A stretch of DNA of 64,000 bases from Paramecium tetraurelia (Eukaryota; Ciliophora; Oligohymenophorea; Peniculida; Parameciidae): NCBI RefSeq assembly GCF_000165425.1, contig NW_001799144.1:481224-545223 (forward strand), in the 5' to 3' direction. Below are positions 49,565-61,220 of this stretch, in pieces (positions within the stretch are counted from its first letter, which is position 1; each line of letters opens with the position of its first letter). The notes under the pieces are model-generated. The model made no database searches and was not told where the DNA came from. It saw only the letters and a program-made list of their open reading frames with translations. A program made the translations under genes and the position numbers.

Positions 49565-50995
49565 TCAAGTTGGTTTACTTTTTACAATTAATTCGATTTG
49601 ATTTGTAGATGAATTGTCATCGATTTCAGCATAAATATTCTTATGATATTATTTTCGATGATATTAGAATAAATATAATAAAGGGAGAAAACCTACAATA
49701 GATAAAAATAGCATCAATTTATTCATTTATTGATAGTTTTCAAAATTTTCAATTTGCAACATATTAGCTACAACAAATGAGAAACTTGTTATTTCTATAG
49801 AAGTTAATTGAGAATCATTACCTATATTGATGCAAGCAAACGTTAACCCGAAGCCAGTTCCAACCATATGAGACGGAACAATTAATGGTATATGGGGCCA
49901 CATAACAGCATAATATGTTCCAAAGAATAATCCATTGAGAATACTTCCGATAAGAGGGAATGCAACACATGCTGTATCACATTCTGGCATCAAATAAAAG
50001 ATTGATGTAGTTAATAATTAACAAATACTAGCAATTAACAAAATTTCAATATTCCTTCCTTACTTATCGATATAATGTCCAATAATTGGACTTAATATTG
50101 CTGAAAGATAATAAGGGATGCTAAATAGTATGTTAGCAGTGTTTTAATCAAGTTTATATCTAAATTTTCTTATGAGAATTACATATGCTTAAACATTTCT
50201 ACAGAATTGTAACCAAAAATAAAAAATGCTGCATAACAGGTTACACAACTAATCAATGTTACATAGAATTCAAGACTAAATTGTTTAATTTATCTAAGAT
50301 CGACGCTATCTAATTTTTAGTCGGATGCTTGATCTCTCAGATCACTGCATCGATCAATTTAAGTGAGAATAATGATAATTAGAAAACTTAGACTTGCTAT
50401 ATAGAGACACATCAACAAACAGGTAGACAAATCATTATTAGAGGATGTATATAGATAAGGATAAATGATGGCAGCTGCAATAGATCCCAATCTGCAAATA
50501 CCTGTATCAATTCTATGATAGTTTGTTTGAGTACCCAAATGCAAGAGAGTTTTCCTTCCCTTTAAACCATTTGTTAATGTAATAGCTCTCAGCCACAAAA
50601 CCACTTGATTCAAATAGTCCAAAAATAAATCTACCAATGACCATCATAATGAAACTTTTCAAAATTACTGACATGAAACACATCACTTTATTTATATTTC
50701 TATCATAAATACGTTAACCCACAATAACTATGGATGAAAAAAAAACATAGGATCGCCTCACTCCAAATGTGTCTATTATCAAACCACCAATTAATGACAT
50801 GATCATATTTGGAAATGATCGAAATGATAATAAATAATTAATTTCTGCCTAGGACACCTCAAAATACAACTTGATCTGCTCTCCCAATAGCGCTGGATAT
50901 TCCCCTATTAAGAACTGCACTAATGGATAAACACCAATTAGCAATCAAATAAGCCATCTTAGGTTTGTATCATGCCAAGAAGTCATTTTTTCCAT
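49565..50995 (-). CDS. Major facilitator superfamily carrier (MFSD1-like) with in-frame TGA
   Basis: About 443 residues after introns at 50686-50712, 50513-50534, 50160-50182 and 49795-49821. Features of an MFS carrier: loop 2-3 signature GLIIDTFGVRRS, FIFGLFESSGFVAESYYINKWFKGKE, and C-terminal half helices with GHYIDKQGRN and FGTYYAVMWPHIPLIVP. The closest family by pattern is MFSD1 (lysosomal dipeptide exporter). A TGA at 50945-50947 interrupts TM1 at codon 17, between NLRWLI and LLIGVYPL. No intron removes it. It may be a TGG-to-TGA change, a sequencing error, selenocysteine/readthrough, or a sign that the gene is dead. Confidence 0.75.
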
Positions 50996-51104
50996 TATTT
51001 AAATTTTATATTATATTACTTTCTTTCATTATTGATTATAAATTATAAAATTCATATCTCCATACTCTCTATTATATTTAATATATAAAAATTCAAATAT
51101 TAAA

Positions 51105-52777
51105 ATGTCTGTCAGAGCCTTATATTAATCACAATAGGATGTGGGTAGAAATATCAAAAGGTAATGAATTACACAAATAAATTAGTTCAAAAAAAAAGTA
51201 CACTTGGAAGTTTAGCATTGATGATAAGGATCATACCATTGAACTGTTTGTATCAGGTTTGTCTGGAAAAAAGAAAGTTGTGCATAATGGCAAAACCTTA
51301 AGAGAAGAGGCATCGTATTTTTATTTTATTTATCTTTTATTTAGGGTTTTAGGAAGCTTTAATTATTCCATGACCATTTAAAGTAATTTGTTAACAATCT
51401 CAAATAACGGAGATTTATATGACCTCAGGATAAACAATATGCAATTTAGTCATCTTTATCACAATGGTATTTCATTTTCTGAATTTAGAAAAAACAAAAA
51501 AAGAATTTTAATTCGAAGATGGATACAATGAAGGAAACAATTAAGAGGACTATTACTCTAAATTGCCAAAGCCTTCTAAATAAAACAAACCATTATACAA
51601 AGAAGAAGACTAAGGCTATGATTTTGGATTGGTTGATGATATCGAAAGGATGGCTCCTAAGAAAGGATTGGAAGAATAAAATGAGTTCAATACTCATTCT
51701 AATTATTAACAAAAGTTAAACATACAATTCAAACCCAAAGAAGACCCATATGCTAAATTTAACGACCCAAAACCCTAATAAAGACAAACATAATCTTTTT
51801 CAAATAAACCCTAGCAACCACAATCATCATTTAATTAATAATAAATTAAAAATGATTTCGGTGATTTTGGCAATTTTCCAAAACCTCCAACCACAACAGC
51901 CAATGACAACGTCTTTGGAAATTTTGGATTCGGATTTAATGACGCCTAATAACAATAAGCCAAGTCCTAATAATAACCAACAAATTAATTTTCACAAGAT
52001 TTTAAACCAAATCCTTTCGGAGACTTTTAACAACCTTCACAATCACATTAACAAACTCAACCCTTTTAACAATAGGCACAACCATTTTTCCAATAACCTC
52101 CTCAATAATAGGTGATTGAGTAGCCAAAACCAAAACCTCTTCCTCAGGCCAATTTATTAGATTTTGGAGACGATCCAATCCAACCTCCATAATAATAGTA
52201 ATTGCCACCTGTTCAATAACAAAGTTAATAATAATTGCTATACCAACAATAATAAGTTCAATAATAATAACAATTACAATAATAATCTTTATATAAAAAT
52301 CCAGTCAATTAGCCACTTTAATAAAACCTTCAGTATGCTTAAGCTCCTCAACAATAATAATAACAATAACAAAAGGTTCTACCTTAAGATTTGTTGGATG
52401 CTTTTGATGATCCAGAACCTGTAGTACCACAATAAAACTAACAGTAATAGCCTTAATTCAATATAACTTCATTGTACTAATAATAAGTAATTTTCAACTT
52501 TATTTTAGGCCAATGTACCCATCTAGTCATCGATAGCAACATCATCTCCCCCTTAATAATAATAATATGTAATCATATTTTTAGATTAATTTAGAGATAA
52601 AGTATGCCCAATCAATATCAGCCTTAATCTTTTAACCATATGCCATAGCAATAATATTAGAATCCATAGGTTTCAATTACATAGTTATATAACCAACCAT
52701 AAGCTTAAGTCAACATGAATGTTCCAGTTTAAATAAACGTAAAAACACAGTCAACTCCGTTTGATGATGTATTTTGA
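51105..52777 (+). CDS. FAIM-like domain protein with endocytic adaptor motifs
   Basis: Predicted 515 residues, introns at 51161-51185, 51315-51344, 51467-51488, 52487-52508 and 52569-52594; exons sum exactly. Residues about 20-115 look like a FAIM-type beta-sandwich (YTWKFSIDDKDHTIELFVSG, SGKKKVVHNGKTL, VLGSFNYSMTI). The rest is Gln/Pro/Asn-rich and disordered, with motifs known from clathrin adaptors: DFGDFGNF, NPFGDF, clathrin-box-like LLDFGDD and LLDAFDD, and STPFDDVF at the very end. The combination suggests a vesicle-coat accessory protein with a FAIM-like head. The FAIM call is tentative; the motif-rich tail is directly visible. Confidence 0.6.
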
Positions 52778-52837
52778 AATAATATAAAAGGAAAATGGTT
52801 AATTTTATGTATTATAATTATTATTATTGAATGATCA

Positions 52838-54800
52838 TCATGTAGGAACATAGGATCTCATAATTTTAGAATTCGTCCCTTAAACTATTGAACGCCCTTA
52901 TTAATTCACTTTCTCTTTCAATTCATAATTTTCAACTTCAATCAGGTTTGCCTTCTTTCTTAATTATTCATTTTATTGTTTTAATTCATTCGTCAATTAA
53001 TTAATGTTTTTATTCTAAATTGATGTTGAATAATTACTTGTAACTCTAGTTATTCCTTATCCATTCTCAAACCTTGTATTTTATCTTCATAATGTTGTTC
53101 TCTTCTAACAATAGATTCTTCTAATTCCTAATTCTTCTATTTCAAATTGCTGTTCTCATGTTCCAATCTATATTTTTCAACCTTGTTATTTTATTCATAA
53201 TCTTCCTTCTCTTATTTTAATCTATGATTTTCTTTCTATAATTTTTCATTCATTTATTCTTTTTGATTTGAACTTTATTCCAACTCTTCAATTTTCTAAC
53301 ATAGATTTATAATTTACACTCTCTAGATTATCGATCAGTTATTTATGCTTAATCCTTAAGGTTTCTATTACATTGTCTTTATCTTTTTTCAAAGATTCAA
53401 CTTGAGTTTTATGTGATTCAGCCATTTGATCAATTTATTATTATTACTATCTATTTATAGAATTTAGATTATCTATTTCTTGAATAAGTTTGCCTTCTTT
53501 GTCAGCTCTTTGCTGGGATAATTTGATACTATTATTTAAATGAAAAATACTGTTCATTTTCTCGTTTTTACTAAAGGTCAATTTTTCTTTTGAGATCATC
53601 TATTAACAATTATTTTGATTTGCTTTCATTTTCTTCTTCATGAAGTCTTTATTAAAAGTTTTTAGTATCAAAAGAAAATTAATCTCTCTCTTTGTTTATT
53701 GAAATATTTTCTGCTTACAATTCCTTAATCTTTCTTGACTTATCAGAAATTTCTTATTTTAAATTTTCTGCTTCAAATTCATAATCCTTCTTCTAACTCT
53801 CTGAATCATTTACTAAAGCCTAATATCTTTTCTCTAATTCGTCATATTATAATATTAATTTCATATTATCCTATTCAAATTTCACATTTTTATTTTTCAC
53901 CTCCCTTATCTTACTATCTGCATCCTTATTTGAACTTAACAAATCTTCATATTTTCTTTAATATTCTTATCTCAAATCCCTAATCTCGCTAATTTCAATT
54001 GATAATTTTTCATTTTTTAATTGATGCTCCTTTAATTGTTTTTTATACAAATCACAATCTCTTTACAATTCTTTAACTTTTCCAAGAACTTCTTTGTAAT
54101 TCTTCAATAATGTATGGTTTTCTTATGTCAAATCTTTCACTTTCTCAGCCCAATCATCTTTCTGTAAGCGTTCTTACTTTTAAATAGAAATATTTACTGT
54201 ATAAATTAGCCATCTAGTCTTATATTGTTCCATTTTAAAATATATTTAAAATAATTTCACATTTTTTTTCCAATTATTCCCTAAGTGACTAATTTTCTTC
54301 AACAAATTGCTTTGATAATTGTTCTAATTAACTGATATCTTATTTGTATATTTCAATCTATTTAATTATAAAACTTATTTAAATTACAATATGCTTTTAT
54401 TCAGCTATTTACTCATCGTAGCCATCTAATAAAGGTTGTAATTTTTTCCAAGTAAACTCTGTTCTTAGATGGGATGCTTCTTATTTTGATTCATTTTCAT
54501 CATCATCTGTGCTGGTGTATGATCCAAATCTGTTAATATATTATTAAATTTCTCTTAGAGCCTTTTCAACTAATTATTTTAATATCCATTATTTTTACGT
54601 AATCTCTAATACATAGTACTGTTTTCTTTCTCTCTCTCGAGCTCCGTTTTCATCTCCTGAAGATTTTTAGTTTTATTAACAATCTCATGCTAATTTTTCT
54701 ATTAGAATGATTATTAGATGCCTAGTGCACCTTGGTTCGGTCCAAACTGTGATTGAGCTAATGATATGTGGATGAAAGCATTACTATTAAATCTCGACAT
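52838..54800 (-). CDS. Long coiled-coil protein
   Basis: Predicted 603 residues after six micro-introns (54570-54598, 54358-54387, 54173-54197, 53550-53571, 53296-53317, 53015-53037), the most intron-rich gene here. The first 40 residues are a Gln/Asn-rich head (MSRFNSNAFIHISLAQ), then almost continuous Glu/Lys/Gln/Leu heptads (for example EKVKDLTQENHTLLKNYKE, DLRQEYQRKYEDLL, RLEHENSNLKQKNQELEE) to residue 570, ending in a short basic tail. No motor, GRIP or kinase domain is fused. Such proteins in ciliates are often basal-body, cortical or Golgi tethers; nothing in the sequence chooses between these. Confidence 0.75.
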
Positions 54801-54848
54801 TAACTTTCAAATTTTATTTTGAAATAATTATATAAATTTTATCATTAA
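54801..54848. promoter_or_regulatory. 48-bp divergent spacer
   Basis: A/T-rich DNA between the coiled-coil gene (-) and the Q/N-rich gene (+); contains ATTATATAAATTTTAT, a plausible shared TATA-like core. Confidence 0.4.
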
Positions 54849-57049
54849 ATGCATATTGAACATAAATCAAATAAGATTATCAACGAATTCATAAAACAAT
54901 TTCCTGATGAATAAAGGAACAGCGTAATGAATTTTCTGTTAATTCTTGGATTCGACATTGCTAGAAAACTGGGATAAAACAATCAGGCTGAACTCTATTC
55001 AACGATGAAATAGTTATCAAGTATAAAATTTGATTCACCATTTTTTGTAGAATTTATCATTAATGATTACACCTAGAATGGCTAAAGTGAGTTGCGAGAA
55101 GAGATTAAAAAAATTTAGCAATAATTGGTTCAACTAAACTCATTGTTCAATAATAGTGAGAACGAGTAGATGTAATCGAAGAGCTAGGATATCTACCGAA
55201 ATCAACCTTAAAATAGACCTTAATATAGTCATAACAGATTTTATACACAGAACGATATGGAGGATTAAATAAATGCAAGAATGAGAGAAGAACAATAACT
55301 TAGTACAAATTCAAAAAATTAATTCAAACCTGCCAAAAGAAACAATAAACATAAATCACCATTGTAACAAAATAATAATAATTTAACTGCCAAAATAACT
55401 GAATCTCCACCTCCTCCGATGATTTTTTAAAAAACTGTAAGCAGCAAATTCAATATTAAACCACACTTAGATGATCATCAAATGTAATTTAAAAATTTTA
55501 CTGTTTTAGAAAATAATTGCTTTACTCTGAAAATGAAAAAATATATTAAGAAGATTTTGATTCAGTTTCAAATAGAGGTCATCATTACAATCCATCTCCA
55601 AAATCTATTAAATACACATTAAATATTTAGAACCTTGGTATTGTTTTGAATTATAATAGACAACATCGGATAAAGATTTTAAACCCATGAAACAAATAAA
55701 AAGAATAAACCTTAATAAACTTCGAATAGCAGCAGATAAAAAAAGAAAGTGCCTGCATATTTATAGAATGTTGAATCCAAAATTAAACCAAAATTAGATT
55801 AGGATAAATAGGCATTTAAAAATTAAAAAAGTACTTCTTTCAAATAATTTAAGATTATGATGGCGATGAAAATCAATATTATAACGACTAGATCTCTTCA
55901 TCATAAAAAATGACTGCTAATTTTTAAAATAATAAAAATTTTATTCGTCCTAGTTAGGAATCAGATACTTATTATGAAATACAGCAATACTTGATTAATT
56001 AATAGCACTAAAATGTTCATCTTTCTCCAGTTTAAGAAATGAAAACAGGCAATGAGATCAATTATAACAAAAAAAAAACTTAGAACTTTAGGGATAATAC
56101 AAAAAGTTCATTGAAAAGCTCAAATGATGCAAACAATCTTCGGTAGCATCAGCAATAAAACTTTTTTGAATAACATGAAAGCCTACCTTATGCAAATTCA
56201 ATTACTCCAATTTAGGTATCCGATTTTTAAACGAGTAAATAATAATCAGATTTAAGCTTTGATGCATTTAGAAAAAAAGCCTAATTCATTTCTCCATATG
56301 TAAAATACAAAAATAATTTTAGGCAATATCTTTACAGCAAAGTTCTTAGCCAATTCAAACAGCTTAAAAACTCTAAAGGAATGATGAAGAAAGTAGTGAA
56401 AGTTTTTCTAATTTTACACCACCAAACAAGGAAGTTAGAGAATTTTTATCTAAACAGTGCATTTATTAAGACTAAGATTGAGATTTAATTTACCTTTAGT
56501 TTTATTTATGTTCAAAATATTTAGACTGCTTGAGACACTAGGCCGATTCTTTAAGAAACCACCAGCGGGGACAGGTAGGCGAATTGCTATGTCTCCATTC
56601 TTTAAGAATATTCTAACTGAAGACGAAGAAGAGAACTTCAAAAGATAGGAGATATTTTATGATCCACATGCGTAATATATCAACATAATTGAAGATTTTA
56701 TTTGAGACAACAGAAAATATAGTCTTACTAAGATGAACTAATGCAGAAAAATCATTCAAGGCATAACGAAAGCGGTTTATCTGAATTAGGTATTTTTGAT
56801 CTCATAAATGTAGTGATTACAGCCAAAATGCCTTAAAGAAATCAGTTGTCAAACACTGGCGATTATATAATTCACAATTAAGATAGCTTTCTTCATTCAA
56901 TTCAACTTGGTAGAAAGGGAGCTGATAATCATTTTTTTAGCTTAGATGACGTTGAATCAATTTATAGCTCCTTTGAATAGGATATTAATTTTGATATGTA
57001 ATACTTTTAAAATATTTATAGAGAGGACAGCTTAGTATACCAGCATTGA
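54849..57049 (+). CDS. Q/N-rich protein of unknown function
   Basis: Predicted 679 residues after seven introns (55484-55509, 55638-55659, 55831-55853, 56300-56322, 56457-56476, 56672-56694, 56790-56813); exons sum to whole codons, though 56457-56476 (GTG...AAG, 20 nt) is the least certain. The first 110 residues are helical and may be globular (NKIINEFIKQFPDEQRNSVMN, then REEIKKIQQQLVQL). The rest is Asn/Gln/Ser/Lys-rich and probably disordered, with a conserved-looking island LLETLGRFFKKPPAGTGRR followed by MSPFFKN. No family recognised. Confidence 0.6.
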
Positions 57050-57106
57050 AATATTCTCAGTTATTTAATAATATAAATTACATAATTCTTTAATCAACAT
57101 TTTTGA

Positions 57107-58783
57107 ATGAGAAAAAACAATCGTTAAAGAATTGACAATGATTCATCTATTAGAACAAGAACTAGGTAGAAATCTATAAATCAGAATGAGGAGAAAAAAA
57201 GAAAATAAATAGATGAAGAGTTTGAGAAACAAAAATATCAAGCAAAATTATAAGTTCAAAATTTACTTTTGGATGAAAATAGTTGCAGCAAAGCTGATCT
57301 AAAAAAAGAGATCGTTAAAGGAAGAGTAGCAGTTGATGAATGTTTTATTTACAAGGCTGACTACCATGTTTACTAGATCAATAATAAAATTTATGATTCT
57401 CTATTGAACCAAACCAATATTGTCTAGGGCAATAACAATAACAAATTTTACATAGCATAAATCCTAGAAAGTGATAATTAGCCTTGTAAAATTCTGTATT
57501 TATTTTAGTTAAGTACTATTTTTTCACAAGATGGGGAAGGGTAGGTTAAAAAGGGTAACATGCAGCAAAATAATTATCTCTCTAGTCCTGTATTGATGAA
57601 TATGAAAATAAAATTTATGAAAAAACTATTACAGGCGATTATAAAATTTTAGAGAAATTTCTCATTAATTAAAATTCTGAGCTATCTAATGACTTGGCAC
57701 ATTATGAAAAATCAAAGTTATAAAAAGAAATTAAAGATTTACTTTAACTTATATACGATGTTAAAATGATGGATAAACAAATGATGGAGTATATAATATT
57801 ATACTAATTTTAGGATTGGTTATGATTCCTCAAGAATGCCATTGGGAAAGTTAGGTAATGAAACCATAAAAAAAGGATATAGTATATTAAAAAAGATTGC
57901 AGAAGCAATAAATGAAACCAAATTAACGAAACAAAAAAAAAAGTGTTTATTAGAGGGTTTGTCATCTGAATTTTATTCTTATATTCCTCATAACAATGGC
58001 TACTCAAAATTAAAATCCTTAGACACTAATTAAGACATAAAAGAAAAATTAGAAATGTTGGCATCTTTAGAGGCAATAGAAATAGCAACAAGTTTGATCT
58101 TAAATGAAAGTGGAAATCTTTTTGACAATTACTACTTAAAGTTAAATTCAGCAATTAATTTGATTGTTTCAGATTCTGAAGAATATGAGTTAATTCAAAA
58201 GTATGTTGATAATACTCATGGAAGTACTCATTCTACTTACAATCTCAAAATTTTAGAAATATTTAAGATTAAGAGGAAAGGAGAAAAGGATAAATTTAAG
58301 AATGTGGGCAATAGGATGTTATTATGGCATGGTTCAAGATTAACAAATTTTGTAGGCATTATAAGTCAAGGTTTAAGAATTGCCCCTCTTGAAGCACCAT
58401 GTACTGGATATATGTTTGGAAAAGGTGTTTACTTTGCAGATTCTGTTTCTAAATCAGCAAATTATTGTTGTACATCTCCTTCAAATCCTGTTGGATTAAT
58501 TTTATTATGTGATGTTGCTCTAGGAAAGTGGTAGGAAAGAACTTAAGCTGATTACGAAGCAAGCAATTTAGAACCTAACTGTTATAGTACAAAAGGAATT
58601 GGAAAAATGGCACCGGAGTTAACTGTTTCATTTTAAGATTTGAAAGTTCCAATAGGAAAACTAGAGGATCAGCAAATCAAGAGCGATTTGATGTATAATG
58701 AATACATAGTTTATAATGTGGACTAAGTTAGGATAAAATATTTGGTTAAATTGGAATTTTTATATAAATAAAAAATGAAATGA
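57107..58783 (+). CDS. Poly(ADP-ribose) polymerase, WGR type (PARP2/3-like)
   Basis: Predicted 542 residues, introns at 57508-57530 and 57789-57813. After a basic, nuclear-localisation-like N-terminus (residues 1-50), a WGR domain (about 70-170, core FQWGRVGQKG) and the helical regulatory domain (IGYDSSRMPLGKLGNETIKKGY) precede the ADP-ribosyltransferase domain. That domain shows the H-Y-E triad: LLWHGSR, GKGVYFADSVSKSANYC and NEYIVYN. All three catalytic residues are present, so it should make poly(ADP-ribose) from NAD+. It lacks zinc fingers and BRCT, as in PARP2/PARP3, which respond to DNA breaks. It is 57 bp downstream of the Q/N-rich gene on the same strand. Confidence 0.93.
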
Positions 58784-60961
58784 TTCTTATATCTCATTTT
58801 ATTTTTATATATTCTAAAATCAAAAAAATGTTTGTGAATCATAATATTTCTACATAAATTTGAATTATTCAGCCGATTCCTTATTAAGCTGAGAAGTTAT
58901 TTTACCTATCCAAAAATAAGTTCTGATATATATTTAAATTCTAATTTAAAATCAAAGTCTCTTTAATATATAAATTCCACAGATAGATCATTTAAATTAA
59001 AAATATCAGTGAGTCTCTGAATGATTTCTTAATTAATTTCACACTTTTTAAAGTGCCACGCTTTCATTCAATGACAACAAGAATTTTTATTTAATTTAAA
59101 ATAAATCAATAATTAGAATTAATCTAAAAATCAATTCTACACAGAAATAATAGTTAATTCACCTACATAAGGAGATTATGATCATCATAAATATAAATGA
59201 TTATTATTAGCACATATATATTAGGTCATCATCGATAGTAAAATAGTGAAATAAGAAGGTTTTTCTCAAACACCCTAAGCCGATTATGAGGCGGCCAAGT
59301 CATTGAAAAAGTAAATTTTGTAACTGAACATTCAAGTCGTCATTTATTATGAAAAAGTCAGAATCCTCTTGAATGATAAAGATTTTATTTGAGTGAATCT
59401 AACTTGCCACAGTAATCTTATACTATGTCGATGATGAGGAAATCAAGTGTTTCACATATGAAAGTAATAGCCGAATAAATTACACATTAAAATCTGACTA
59501 CTACCAAGTAGAAGTCAAACTGATCATAGATTTCAGTGATTTTAGTAGGTGGATGATACTAAAAATATCTATCATTTGTAATAATGGTGTGAGAAGTTAT
59601 GTTTATTGCAATCTATTGCCTATCATTAGGAAGTAGGTGTTATCAACGCTATATCCAATGACTATAATGAGATTGTCAGTAGAATCATGGAGAGTAATAA
59701 TTATTATAATCTATTGTGCTTGTTGCTTATAATAAGATCTGACTCATTAGGAACGTAAATAATCCTAATTAGAAACACATTTCAATCTTTTATATATGAC
59801 GATGAAATCGTGATACGTTTATACGTTAGATACAATCCTATAGCTATGATGAGGAATTTATCATAAATTCAACGATTAAATGAGTTGATAACACTAATAT
59901 TATACTATTATCTACGATGAAAAGATAGGCTCATCATCATAGATTGTAGAGAGGTGATTATGCTTAATACAATCATACAACTATGATATGAATATTAACT
60001 CATAAGATGGAAGATGAACGATTAACATATAATTGAAACTTGGGACTTAAATTTAAGGAATATTTTGAAATTATTGAGGGAAAATGAAGGAAGACAGAGC
60101 TATCAACATAAAGAGACGAATAGAACAATCGATAACAGAGTTAAATAAAAATCAAATAGAATGAGTATTCATTAAGAAACCAATAAACATAGATCCTTAA
60201 TTTATAATTTGTGATTCCAAGAGTGGCATTTTGTAACACTTATAAAAATAGTAATTAATAAAGTAAAACATAATATCTGAACTATCCATTACGTATTTTG
60301 TTGTTATGTCCTTATAAAATATATATAGGTCCAGTTTCATAACAAAAAAAAATGGAACTTCATCAAAATAATTTAATTGCTTTCTTAAAATTCTTACAAG
60401 ATTAATGTCCTTTGACTAAACTTATTGATAATGCGTTATCTTTTTCACAAATTATAATATTGAGTGTAGATATATAGAATGGAAAACTAAACATACTAAA
60501 AACTGATTTAGTTATTAGAATCATCAACTATCAAATTTTTGCTCTATAATTTTTCAATCATATATCACTAAGACGCCACTTAACTTTAATATTCTGATTT
60601 TTTGAAATAAATTTAATGAGAGAATTTTAGAAATGGTATTAATATAACCCAGACATAGTATGAGAGGTAGTTATTTTTGTTATAAAACACAAAAATAGTA
60701 AATAAATTAACATTAGATATTTCTAATAGAGCATTTTAATATTCATTTTTGTTACTATTCTTTTGAGGAATCCAAAATCAAACTGCCTTTTGATTTGAAT
60801 AATTATCTTAAATTTTATGCCTAAATAATTACTAAATTCTCCTTTCATGATGAGAGCTCTTTATATTTATAAATTTTGATTTTAAGATGTTAGTAGAATA
60901 GAAATAACTGAGTTAGCATTATCTTGAAAATCCAAAGAAAAATGGGGGGGTTTAAGTTACA
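58784..60961. other. Gene-poor, degenerate region
   Basis: 2.2 kb with no intact gene. On the plus strand, short protein-like pieces appear at 59230-59391 (ADYEAAKSLKKQILQL) and 59397-59700 (YYVDDEEIKCFTYES), in different frames and broken by TGA. Variants of GATGAGGAAAT recur near 59436, 59790, 59853 and 59917. This may be the relic of a repeat-containing gene; I cannot name its parent. The remainder (60170-60960) is AT-rich with a G7 run at 60944-60950. Confidence 0.4.
59230..59960 (+). pseudogene. Possible decayed gene with repeated YDDE-like motif
   Basis: Coding-like composition in short segments, interrupted by TGA and frame changes without suitable introns. Recurrent peptides: VDDEEIK, YDDEIVIR, YDEEFIIN. 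The segments are too short to prove ancestry; treat as low confidence. Confidence 0.25.
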
Positions 60962-61220
60962 TCAGAATTTCTTTTTAACAATTTTGGAAGATAAGATTTG
61001 TGGTTCTGTTTTTATATCCCATAACCGAAATAGACATATCCTCACTTCCAGATATTAATCTATTACCTTGAGGAGTGAAACAGACAGAATAAACCCAATC
61101 ATCATGACCATCTAATATGGCTATTTATAACCTTGTCTTAACATCCCATAAACGAATAGAATGATCCCAACTACCAGATGCTAATGTAGTACCATCAGGA
61201 AAGAAACAAACCGATAAAAT
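60962..61220 (-). pseudogene. Out-of-ORF remnant of the WD40 C-terminus
   Basis: After the in-frame TGA of the WD40 gene, the same frame continues with [18 protein letters not shown] and a further repeat, so the gene was once longer. In the last repeat one base too many at 61018-61030 separates EDMSIS from LWDIKT; the corrected frame ends at TGA 60962-60964 (IVKKKF). A nonsense change plus a frame break in the same tail suggests real erosion rather than a chance error. Confidence 0.6.

Noticed and set aside
51519-52424. Several short Asn-rich open frames
   Set aside because: Shadow frames of the disordered tail of the FAIM-like gene, which is full of TAA/TAG Gln codons.
54170-54280. Coiled-coil gene split in two at a T8/A8 run
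   Set aside because: A 25-nt intron at 54173-54197 and a 29-nt intron at 54570-54598 join all parts with exact codon arithmetic.
58784-60961. tRNA or structured RNA genes in the gene-poor stretch
   Set aside because: No cloverleaf-like arms or T-loop consensus were found by eye; a covariance-model search would be needed.
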